The notes under the pieces were generated by a model. It searched no databases, was not told the origin of the DNA, and was given only the letters and a program-made list of their open reading frames with translations. Positions 39,732 to 46,552 of a DNA stretch of 64,000 nucleotides are shown here, in pieces; position 1 is the stretch's first letter; the number at the start of each line of letters is the position of its first letter. The translations under genes were made by a program, and so were the position numbers. This DNA is from Pseudotamlana haliotis (GTDB lineage: Bacteria; Bacteroidota; Bacteroidia; Flavobacteriales; Flavobacteriaceae): assembly GCF_008806375.1 (NCBI RefSeq), contig NZ_WAAT01000037.1, positions 1 to 64,000 on the forward strand, written 5' to 3'.

Positions 39732-39819
39732 GCGTTAGGGATTGAACGGCTTGTTTGAGCTCCCCGACCTAAGAAGGGAGCGAGTAGTGAAAGCCCGACC
39801 CTTTTTCAGGGTAACGCCC
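39732..39819. repeat. Dispersed repeat, family B, copy 3 (inverted)
   Basis: It reads GCGTTAGGGATTGAACGGC, then GAGCTCCCCGACC, GGGAGCGAGTAGTGAAAGCC and GACCCTTTTTCAGGGTAACG, ending GCCC. Its complement starts GGGCGTTACC and ends CTAACGC like the element at 13719-13818. It contains a GACCC...GGGT inner stem. Confidence 0.7.
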
Positions 39820-39828
39820 AAAAATGAA

Positions 39829-39858
39829 AAAATCCCAAACATGATTGCTTGGGATTTT
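39829..39858. terminator. Terminator of sahH
   Basis: The arms AAAATCCCAA (39829-39838) and TTGGGATTTT (39849-39858) form a perfect 10-bp stem with T-rich edges on either strand, 55 bases past the sahH stop. Confidence 0.85.
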
Positions 39859-39912
39859 GTTTTATATAATTACTTCCGTGCTTGAGATTTCCGCTTTCGC
39901 GGAAATGAAAAA

Positions 39913-41229
39913 CTAGTACCTGTAGTGCTCTGGTTTGTATGGTCCTTCAACCGTTACACCAATATAACTGGCTTGCTCTTCGCGTAATTCAGTTAATTCA
40001 ACTCCAATTTTAGCCAAGTGTAATTTTGCTACTTTTTCATCTAAAGCTTTTGGTAACATATAAACTTGGTTTTCGTAGGCATCAGCATTAGTCCAAAGTT
40101 CAATTTGTGCTAAAGTTTGGTTTGTAAAAGAGTTACTCATTACAAAACTTGGATGACCCGTTGCGCAACCTAAGTTTACTAAACGGCCTTCGGCAAGTAT
40201 GATAATGTCTTTACCGTCAATAGTGTATTTATCAACCTGAGGTTTGATCGTGTTTTTAGTATGACCGTAGTTTTTGTTTAACCAAGCCATGTCAATTTCA
40301 TTATCAAAATGCCCAATGTTACAAACAATAGCTTTGTCTTTTAAAGCCTCAAAGTGTCTGCCTTGAACGATATCTTTATTTCCTGTTGTTGTGATAACGA
40401 TATCAGTATTTCCAATAACAGTTTCTAGTTTTTTAACTTCAAAACCGTCCATCGCAGCTTGAAGTGCACAAATTGGGTCAATTTCTGTAATGGTTACAAT
40501 ACTTCCTGCACCTTTAAAAGAAGCCGCAGTACCTTTACCAACATCTCCATAACCACAAACAGTTACACGTTTTCCAGCTAACATGATATCTGTTGCACGA
40601 CGAATCGCATCTACAGCAGATTCTTTACATCCGTATTTGTTATCGAATTTCGATTTAGTAACTGAATCATTTACGTTAATAGCAGGCATTGGAAGTGTTC
40701 CCTTTTTTACACGCTCGTAAAGTCTGTGAACACCAGTAGTGGTTTCTTCAGATAAACCATTAATTCCTGAAGCTAATTCTGGGTATTTATCTAAAACCAT
40801 GTTGGTTAAATCACCACCATCATCAAGAATCATGTTCAGAGGTTGTCTGTCTTCTCCAAAAAATAAAGTTTGCTCGATACACCAGTCAAATTCTTCTTCA
40901 GTCATATCCTTCCAAGCGTATACAGCTGTTCCAGCAGCAGCAATAGCCGCAGCAGCTTGATCTTGAGTAGAGAAAATGTTACAAGAACTCCAAGTGACTT
41001 CAGCACCTAAAGCTTGTAAAGTTTCAATTAAAACCGCTGTTTGAATGGTCATGTGTAAACAACCAGCAATTCTAGCGCCTTTTAGAGGTTGAGCATCTTT
41101 GTACTCTTCTCTTAAGCTCATTAGTCCTGGCATTTCAGCTTCGGCTAATTCTATTTCTTTTCTACCCCAATCGGCAAGTGTGATGTCTTTTACCTTGTTT
41201 GCTACGTATGGAATTGTTTTTGTACTCAT
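39913..41229 (-). CDS. ahcY: Adenosylhomocysteinase
   Basis: A cytoplasmic NAD-containing enzyme that splits S-adenosylhomocysteine into adenosine and homocysteine, keeping methylation going. Strong family blocks include [35 protein letters not shown], the NAD site [20 protein letters not shown], and the C-terminal [11 protein letters not shown] that reaches into the partner's cofactor site. At 438 residues it is full length and lacks the roughly 40-residue insertion seen in some bacterial and plant forms. Upstream, on its strand, a TACCTTTG box (41330-41337) is a candidate -7 element. It is divergent from the phosphopantetheinyl transferase gene. Confidence 0.97.
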   Translation of the reverse strand: MSTKTIPYVANKVKDITLADWGRKEIELAEAEMPGLMSLREEYKDAQPLKGARIAGCLHMTIQTAVLIETLQALGAEVTWSSCNIFSTQDQAAAAIAAAGTAVYAWKDMTEEEFDWCIEQTLFFGEDRQPLNMILDDGGDLTNMVLDKYPELASGINGLSEETTTGVHRLYERVKKGTLPMPAINVNDSVTKSKFDNKYGCKESAVDAIRRATDIMLAGKRVTVCGYGDVGKGTAASFKGAGSIVTITEIDPICALQAAMDGFEVKKLETVIGNTDIVITTTGNKDIVQGRHFEALKDKAIVCNIGHFDNEIDMAWLNKNYGHTKNTIKPQVDKYTIDGKDIIILAEGRLVNLGCATGHPSFVMSNSFTNQTLAQIELWTNADAYENQVYMLPKALDEKVAKLHLAKIGVELTELREEQASYIGVTVEGPYKPEHYRY

Positions 41230-41359
41230 ATCAATTTTTTCTTTTTGTTAAAACCCAAACATCATTGTGATTAGGACTTAAAATACTTAAATTCGCCTAT
41301 CAAAATAGCCCTTAAATATTTAGGAGCTGCAAAGGTAATCAATAAGTTTTAGATTTTAA

Positions 41360-41989
41360 ATGCCTCTTTATAAAACCATAACACCAAATTCACAAACTAC
41401 CGTTAAAATCTGGAAGATTGAAGAGTCTTATGATGATTTAATGGAAGGTATGGTGCTAAAACCAGAAACACTAAAGCGTGTTTTGGGTATGAAAAGTGAA
41501 TTGCACCAACGCGGATTTCTTTGTGTACGTAAATTATTGGCCGAATTTGGCTATGATGACACCGATTTATTTTACGACGAAAACGGAAAGCCACATTTAA
41601 AAGATGGTAGGCAAATCTCGATTACACATTCTTTCATTTTTGCCGGGGTGATTGTTAGTGATGGTATTGTGGGTATTGATATTGAAAAACAACGTGATAA
41701 AATTACAGTGATCGCTCATAAGTTTGTTGATTATGAATTTGATTACCTCGATAAAACATCAACTTGTTACATTAAAAAATTAACGGCCATTTGGTGCGTT
41801 AAAGAGTCTTTATATAAGTTATTTGCTGTTCCTGGTTTGAGTTTTAAAGATTGTCTTTTAGTGATTCCTTTTGAGTTGAAAGACGAAGAAACTAAAGCTT
41901 GGATTGATTACAAAGACAAGAAATACCCATACGACATTCATTTTTTTGAATTTGAAGGGTTTACCTGCGCTTACGCTGTTGATGGTTAA
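41360..41989 (+). CDS. 4'-phosphopantetheinyl transferase superfamily protein
   Basis: Probably transfers the phosphopantetheine arm of CoA to acyl- or peptidyl-carrier proteins (Sfp type). The magnesium site Asp107 and Glu109 is in VGIDIEKQRDK, and Glu149 and Lys153 in WCVKESLYK, with the SITHSFIFAG block before them. At 209 residues it is in the Sfp-type range. It opens a same-strand run through GGGP synthase to the ArfB-like gene, with 46 bases to the next start. The target carrier protein is not evident in the window. Confidence 0.88.
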   Translation: MPLYKTITPNSQTTVKIWKIEESYDDLMEGMVLKPETLKRVLGMKSELHQRGFLCVRKLLAEFGYDDTDLFYDENGKPHLKDGRQISITHSFIFAGVIVSDGIVGIDIEKQRDKITVIAHKFVDYEFDYLDKTSTCYIKKLTAIWCVKESLYKLFAVPGLSFKDCLLVIPFELKDEETKAWIDYKDKKYPYDIHFFEFEGFTCAYAVDG

Positions 41990-42035
41990 TAATTAATGGT
42001 TAAAAATTAAGGCGTTAAACGTTAGATAAATATTT

Positions 42036-42821
42036 GTGGTGAATAACATATATCAAAACATATTAAAATCGGTTTTAGAGAAAAAAAAGCTACTAGCGGT
42101 TTTAATCGATCCCGATAAATTTCCTGTTGAAAGAACTGATTCTTTTTTACTAAAAGTAAACGCATCGCTGGCGACACATATTTTTGTTGGTGGAAGCACG
42201 GTGGACGATTTTGTAACCGATATTCTCGTTTCTGAAATTAAAAAACACAGCAATTTACCAGTGGTTTTATTTCCTGGTGATGTGACCCAAATTACCAACA
42301 AAGCGGATGCCTTGTTGTTTTTGTCGCTTATTTCAGGTCGAAATCCCGAATATCTCATAGGAAAACATGTGCAGGCGGTTTCAAAATTAAAAGGCAGTAA
42401 TTTGGAAGTTGTTCCAACCGGCTATCTATTAATTGAAGGCGGAAAAGTAACAGCTGTTGAACGTGTAACGGGCGAAAAACCTTTGTCTCGTACCAATGTA
42501 CAGGATATTGTGGATACCGCTTGTGCCGGACATCTACTTGGTATGAAGTTGATTTATTTAGAGGCTGGAAGTGGTGCTAAAGCTCCTTTGACACAGCGTA
42601 TAATTTCTGAAGTCAAAAAAGCAGTGCAACTCCCAATTATTGTTGGTGGAGGTATAAGAAGCAAAGCCCAGCTTGATGCGGTTTATGAGGCTGGAGCCGA
42701 TTTAGCCGTTATTGGAACCGCTTTTGAACAAGATGAATTGTTTTTTGAAGACTTAAAAGCGCCTTCTTCTGCGGAACAATTATTAAAGGAAGATAATAAT
42801 GACGGAGCAGTAATACATTAA
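42036..42821 (+). CDS. Geranylgeranylglyceryl phosphate synthase family protein
   Basis: A TIM-barrel prenyltransferase of the PcrB/GGGPS family. Archaeal members make the first ether bond of membrane lipids, and Bacteroidota homologues of group II have been shown to join geranylgeranyl diphosphate with glycerol-1-phosphate. The motifs fit: VLIDPDKFP (22-30), IFVGGSTVDDFV, VVLFPGDVTQI, LEVVPTGYLLIEGGKVTAVE, LIYLEAGSGAKAPL and PIIVGGGIRSKAQLDA. At 261 residues it is typical. The start is GTG, with a second GTG three bases later. No glycerol-1-phosphate dehydrogenase is in the window, and the physiological product in this lineage remains unsettled. Confidence 0.92.
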   Translation: MVNNIYQNILKSVLEKKKLLAVLIDPDKFPVERTDSFLLKVNASLATHIFVGGSTVDDFVTDILVSEIKKHSNLPVVLFPGDVTQITNKADALLFLSLISGRNPEYLIGKHVQAVSKLKGSNLEVVPTGYLLIEGGKVTAVERVTGEKPLSRTNVQDIVDTACAGHLLGMKLIYLEAGSGAKAPLTQRIISEVKKAVQLPIIVGGGIRSKAQLDAVYEAGADLAVIGTAFEQDELFFEDLKAPSSAEQLLKEDNNDGAVIH

Positions 42822-42870
42822 AAAGCCGTTTAACCTAAAATATGTCTCATTAAGAGAATTTAATCATACT

Positions 42871-43131
42871 ATGAAAATATCAGTTGAATTAACACTAACG
42901 CCTATTCAAGACGAATACGAGCCAGCCATTATAAATTTCATTAAAAAATTACGGGCATCAGATTTAACCGTGCTTGAAAATCCGTTAAGCACTCAGGTAT
43001 ATGGTGATTATGACGCCGTTATGGAATTACTCACCGTTGAAATAAAAGAAGCTTTTGAATTGATAGAACGCGGTCTGCTATATATGAAAATCGTAAAATC
43101 TGATAGACAAGATTATGAGCCACATTTTTGA
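42871..43131 (+). CDS. Thiamine-binding (MTH1187/YkoF-like) protein
   Basis: A small protein (86 residues) with the ferredoxin-like fold of the MTH1187/YkoF thiamine-binding superfamily: MKISVELTLTPIQDEYEPAI, NPLSTQVYGDYDAVMELL and KIVKSDRQDYEPHF. It likely binds free thiamine or a precursor in the cytoplasm. The 3' end overlaps the transporter gene by 17 bases, and the cluster is followed by a TPP riboswitch and receptor, which supports a thiamine role. I infer the ligand from family and context; the sequence alone does not prove it. Confidence 0.82.
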   Translation: MKISVELTLTPIQDEYEPAIINFIKKLRASDLTVLENPLSTQVYGDYDAVMELLTVEIKEAFELIERGLLYMKIVKSDRQDYEPHF

Positions 43132-43747
43132 TTGGTTTTTTTCGCAGTATCAGGGCATTCCAACGCATCTCATTGTCTTAGAAATGCTTGGTGTGTTTTT
43201 TGGTTTCCTGAGTGTTTGGTGTTCGAAGCAAGAGAATATTCTCGTGTACCCAACAGGAATCATCAGTACTGCGATTTTTGTTTATATCTTGTTGGTTTAC
43301 GGACTTTTGGGGGATATGCTCATTAATGCCTATTATTTTACTATGAGTATTTATGGCTGGTATTATTGGACAAGAAAAGATGCTAGTAACAACGAAGTTC
43401 CTGTAACTGCAACCACGAAGAAAGAACATCTTTGGAGTGTACTCATTTTTCTTTTAACCCTTGGGTTTATTGTCGTAGTATATGCTGTGTTTGATAAATT
43501 TAATTCTTGGACAGCTTATGTAGATACGCTCACTACGGCTATATTCTTTGTTGGCATGTGGCTTATGGCCAAAAAGAAACTTGAAAACTGGGTGTATTGG
43601 ATTGTTGGTGACATTATTTCGGTACCACTTTATTTGTATAAAGGCCTAGTGTTTACCTCTTTTCAGTATTTAATTTTTACAGTAATTGCCATTTATGGTT
43701 ATAAAGCATGGAAGAAAAGTTTAGACAAGAACCCGCAAATTGCATAA
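43115..43747 (+). CDS. pnuC: PnuC-family transporter, probably for thiamine (PnuT)
   Basis: An inner-membrane facilitator of the PnuC/SWEET-like group, with about seven hydrophobic helices. It has the family stretches SVWCSKQENILVYPTGIIST, MSIYGWYYW and YWIVGDIISVPLYLYKGL. PnuC members move nicotinamide riboside, but those in thiamine clusters (PnuT) move thiamine, which is then trapped by phosphorylation. The overlap with the thiamine-binding gene before it and the kinase-like gene after it, and the nearby TPP riboswitch, point to thiamine. Reading the substrate from sequence alone is not safe. Confidence 0.88.
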   Translation: MSHIFDWFFSQYQGIPTHLIVLEMLGVFFGFLSVWCSKQENILVYPTGIISTAIFVYILLVYGLLGDMLINAYYFTMSIYGWYYWTRKDASNNEVPVTATTKKEHLWSVLIFLLTLGFIVVVYAVFDKFNSWTAYVDTLTTAIFFVGMWLMAKKKLENWVYWIVGDIISVPLYLYKGLVFTSFQYLIFTVIAIYGYKAWKKSLDKNPQIA

Positions 43748-44289
43748 AAGTCGTGCTGTTTGGTCCTGAATCTACAGGGAAAACGACACTGTCTAGGCAA
43801 TTAGCACGACACTATAATTCGGTTTGGGTGCCTGAGTATGCGCGGGAGTACCTTCAGAATAAATGGAATAACGAACGAAAAACCTGTGAAACTAAAGATT
43901 TACTGCCTATTGCCGAAGGCCAAATGCGCTTTGAAAATGAACTGGCGAAAAAAACAGATACGGTTTTAATTTGTGATACCGATTTGCTAGAAACGAAAGT
44001 GTATTCTGAAGTGTATTACCTAGGAAGTTGTGACCCTATTCTTGAAAAATATGCATTGGAAAACAGCTACAATTTGTATTTTTTGACCTATATTGATACG
44101 CCTTGGGAAGCAGACGATTTAAGAGATAAGCCCAACCAACGTGAAGAGATGTTTGAAGCATTTCAAAATGAATTAATTAAACATGATAAACCATATGTTT
44201 TACTAAAAGGGAGTAAGGTTGAACGCCTAAAAACCGCTGTAAAACACATTGATAAATTATTAAAAGAAGACAATAATGTTTCTAGATAA
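43708..44289 (+). CDS. NadR-like P-loop kinase
   Basis: A cytoplasmic ATPase/kinase of the AAA_28 (NadR C-terminal) type. The P-loop is FGPESTGKTTLSRQLA (about 18-33), followed by WVPEYAREYLQNKW, the Walker B-like TVLICDTDLLETKVYSE, and YFLTYIDTPWEADDLRDKP. NadR kinases phosphorylate nicotinamide riboside. Next to PnuT they may instead trap thiamine by phosphorylation, and the reading frame overlaps the transporter gene by 40 bases, as expected for coupled transport and trapping. It has no nucleotidyltransferase domain, so it is not a full NadR. Confidence 0.85.
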   Translation: MEEKFRQEPANCIKVVLFGPESTGKTTLSRQLARHYNSVWVPEYAREYLQNKWNNERKTCETKDLLPIAEGQMRFENELAKKTDTVLICDTDLLETKVYSEVYYLGSCDPILEKYALENSYNLYFLTYIDTPWEADDLRDKPNQREEMFEAFQNELIKHDKPYVLLKGSKVERLKTAVKHIDKLLKEDNNVSR

Positions 44290-45826
44290 GGATATAGAAC
44301 AGATCTATAAAAAAGGCATCACCATTGAACAAATTAAAAAGCAAATTACCCGCTTAAAAGATGGGATGACACATTCTGAACTAATTGGTGCCGCTACCAT
44401 AGGAAAAGGGATTGAAAATTATAACGAAGCCGAAACTGAAAAGTTGATTCAGTTTTATGATGAGAAGCTAAAGGACCTGTCTGTTCTTAAATTTGTTCCA
44501 GCTTCTGGTGCAGCATCACGTATGTTTAAGTTCTTGTTTCAATTTTTAAATAAATATAATCCCGCGAAAGAATCTTTAGATGACTTTGTAGTTAAGCCAT
44601 CTAATGTTTTAATAGGAACCTTTATTGCAAATTTAAAGGCTTTTCCTTTTTATGATGAGGTGTTAAATAAAGTGCGCGAATGCGTTGCAGATTTCAATGG
44701 TCTGTCTCGAGGTGAACGCTGTGTACATTTTGTAAAAACCATGCTAGATGAAGATGCGTTAAACTATGCGTCTTTACCAAAAGGATTATTGCCTTTTCAT
44801 CAGTACGAAGCGGTGAATGTTACTGCTTTTCAAGAGCATTTATTTGAATCAACATTGTACGCCACTTCTGGAGGGAACTCCAATCTGCATTTTACAGTTT
44901 CAGAAAAACATCATGACCTTTTTAATGCGGAATTGCTTAAAATAAAAGAAGACTTGGAACAGAAAACAGGAACCACGTTCAATGTGTCTTATTCTTATCA
45001 AAAGCAAGAAACAGAAACGGTTGCCCTAACGGCAAAAGACAAGGTTTATAGGAATGACGATGGTTCCATTTTGTTTAGACCTGCAGGTCATGGTGCACTA
45101 TTAGAAAATCTAAACGAGTTGGATCACGATATCCTTTTTATAAAAAACATTGATAATATTGTAGTAGCCAATCAAAATAGAGAGGTTTCTAAATACAAAA
45201 AACTTCTTGCTGGAGTCTTACTTGAAGCTCAAGAAAAGGTTTTTGAATATTTGCACAAATTAGATTCAGGTAATCTTACCGATGCCGACTTTCAATTGAT
45301 GATAGTGTTTTTACGCTACCGCCTTAATGTGCCGGTAAATGTTGATTTTGAAGCGCTTTCAAATTCAGAAAAAATAGATTATTTGCTACAGAAACTAAAC
45401 CGACCTATTCGTGTTTGCGGTATGGTTAAAAATCAAGGTGAACCTGGTGGTGGGCCATTTTGGGTGAAGGATAAAAATGATGAGGTGTCCCTGCAAATTG
45501 TAGAGTTCGCACAAATCGATTTTAGTAAAACAGCCCAACAAGGCATTGTTTATAAGGCCACACATTTCAATCCAACCGATTTGGTTTGTGGAGTAAAAAA
45601 TTATAAAGGTGAAAAGTTTAACCTTAAAGATTATGTGGATCCTGAGGCGGCTTTTATCACGACTAAAACCCAAAACGGCGTTGAAATTAAAGCATTAGAG
45701 CTTCCTGGTTTATGGAATGGTAGTATGGCTTTTTGGAATTCTATTTTTGTTGAAGTGCCTTTAGAAACATTTAATCCTGTTAAAACCGTAAACGATTTGC
45801 TGAAGCCAGCACATCAAGTGTCTTAA
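44276..45826 (+). CDS. DUF4301 family protein
   Basis: A 516-residue cytoplasmic protein of the uncharacterised DUF4301 family. Visible features are the segment KFVPASGAASRMFKFLFQFL near residue 65, HFTVSEKHHDLF at about 202, FRPAGHGALLENLNELDHDI around 265, and GMVKNQGEPGGGPFWVKDKN near 385. The VPASGAASRM and RPAGHGALLENL motifs recall sugar-phosphate nucleotidyltransferases, so a nucleotidyl- or phosphoryl-transfer role is possible but unproven. The start overlaps the NadR-like gene by 14 bases and the stop overlaps the next start in TAATG, so it is tightly embedded in the cluster. Confidence 0.82.
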   Translation: MFLDKDIEQIYKKGITIEQIKKQITRLKDGMTHSELIGAATIGKGIENYNEAETEKLIQFYDEKLKDLSVLKFVPASGAASRMFKFLFQFLNKYNPAKESLDDFVVKPSNVLIGTFIANLKAFPFYDEVLNKVRECVADFNGLSRGERCVHFVKTMLDEDALNYASLPKGLLPFHQYEAVNVTAFQEHLFESTLYATSGGNSNLHFTVSEKHHDLFNAELLKIKEDLEQKTGTTFNVSYSYQKQETETVALTAKDKVYRNDDGSILFRPAGHGALLENLNELDHDILFIKNIDNIVVANQNREVSKYKKLLAGVLLEAQEKVFEYLHKLDSGNLTDADFQLMIVFLRYRLNVPVNVDFEALSNSEKIDYLLQKLNRPIRVCGMVKNQGEPGGGPFWVKDKNDEVSLQIVEFAQIDFSKTAQQGIVYKATHFNPTDLVCGVKNYKGEKFNLKDYVDPEAAFITTKTQNGVEIKALELPGLWNGSMAFWNSIFVEVPLETFNPVKTVNDLLKPAHQVS

Positions 45827-46233
45827 TGTTTAGTAAGGAAAAACTAATAAATGAATTAAAGTTTAAAGCTGTTAGAAGTTCGGGTAGTGGCGGACAACAT
45901 GTTAATAAAGTGTCCTCTAAGATTGAGCTTACTTTCGATTTGAATAACAGCATAATTTTTACTGATACGCAAAGAAAACGTCTTTTTAGAAAGCTTGAAA
46001 ATAGGCTGACTAATGAAGGCGTTTTAATCTTACAATGTGATGAAAGCAGGAGTCAGCATAAAAATAAAAACCTAGCTATAGAGCGCTTTTTTGATGTCAT
46101 CACTGAAGCTTTAAAAGTAAGAAAACGCCGTATTCCAACTAAAATCCCAAAATCTGTCGTAAAAAAACGCCTAAAAAACAAAAAGCAAGTCTCTGATAAA
46201 AAGGCCAATAGGCGTAAGCCGGACCTCGATTAA
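45826..46233 (+). CDS. arfB: ArfB-like peptidyl-tRNA hydrolase
   Basis: A ribosome-rescue factor with the release-factor class I domain. The GGQ motif is at 22-24 in SSGSGGQHVNKVSSKIEL, which triggers hydrolysis of the peptidyl-tRNA ester. The Lys/Arg-rich tail (RKRRIPTKIPKSVVKKRLKN and on) is expected to enter the empty mRNA channel of stalled ribosomes, as in ArfB (YaeJ). At 135 residues the length is right, and there is no codon-recognition domain. It shares one base with the DUF4301 stop, so it is translationally coupled. Confidence 0.93.
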   Translation: MFSKEKLINELKFKAVRSSGSGGQHVNKVSSKIELTFDLNNSIIFTDTQRKRLFRKLENRLTNEGVLILQCDESRSQHKNKNLAIERFFDVITEALKVRKRRIPTKIPKSVVKKRLKNKKQVSDKKANRRKPDLD

Positions 46234-46250
46234 AAAACCTAAGTAAAGTC

Positions 46251-46280
46251 TTGGCTTTTGGTAAATGCTTAGTACTTTTG
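46251..46280 (+). promoter_or_regulatory. Promoter before the TPP riboswitch
   Basis: TTG (46251-46253) and TACTTTTG (46273-46280) with a 19-base spacer match the Bacteroidota consensus. The predicted start is close to 46287, just in front of the riboswitch. Confidence 0.7.
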
Positions 46281-46289
46281 CAGCGTTCT

Positions 46290-46455
46290 CAATAAAGGGG
46301 TGCTTCTTTCAGTGATCTGTTATGAGTTTAGATTGAATCATTTTTTGCATAGCAATTAATTATTCCTTTCTAACTTTTAATTTTTAACTGCCAAAGGGCT
46401 GAGATCATACCCATCGAACCTAGAACAGATAATGCTGTTTAGGAATTTGAATTTC
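46290..46455 (+). promoter_or_regulatory. TPP (thiamine pyrophosphate) riboswitch
   Basis: The THI-box core is clear: GGGCTGAGATCATACCC (46396-46412), GAACCTAGAACAG (46416-46428), then ATAATGCTGTTTAGGA (46430-46444). CCTA (46419-46422) pairs with TAGG (46440-46443) and AACAG with CTGTT to give P4/P5. The 5' strand of P2 is GGGGTGC (46297-46303), pairing with TACCC. Between the two P2-side elements about 90 bases form an unusually long optional P3 region. It precedes the TonB receptor gene by about 100 bases, so thiamine supply should lower receptor expression. Confidence 0.92.
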
Positions 46456-46552
46456 TGTTGGTTTTAAACTTCAGCATGAATTCTAAAAAAACAAATCACT
46501 AACATTAAAGAATAATAGCCTCTTTTTATTCGATTATTAAGATTTAATCGAT

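Larger units (their letters stand above)
39541..39912. other. Repeat-rich interval without a gene
   Basis: This 370-base region between convergent genes holds an inverted-order family A repeat, a family B repeat, the sahH terminator and one TTTCCGCTTTCGCGGAAA motif (39888-39905). No convincing coding frame is visible. Confidence 0.7.
46234..46552 (+). other. Leader region with promoter and TPP riboswitch
   Basis: This 319-base region between the ArfB-like gene and the TonB receptor carries a TTG-N19-TACTTTTG promoter and a TPP riboswitch. The remaining 100 or so bases before the start codon are A/T-rich; I do not see a clear terminator hairpin there, so control may act on translation. Confidence 0.7.

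Noticed and set aside
39888-39905. TTTCCGCTTTCGCGGAAA as a parS site
   Set aside because: It differs from the known parS palindrome (TGTTTCACGTGAAACA) and related copies lie inside ordinary genes far from any par gene.
43708-44289. Full NadR (regulator plus adenylyltransferase)
   Set aside because: Only the P-loop kinase-like part is present; no helix-turn-helix or nucleotidyltransferase HxGH region.
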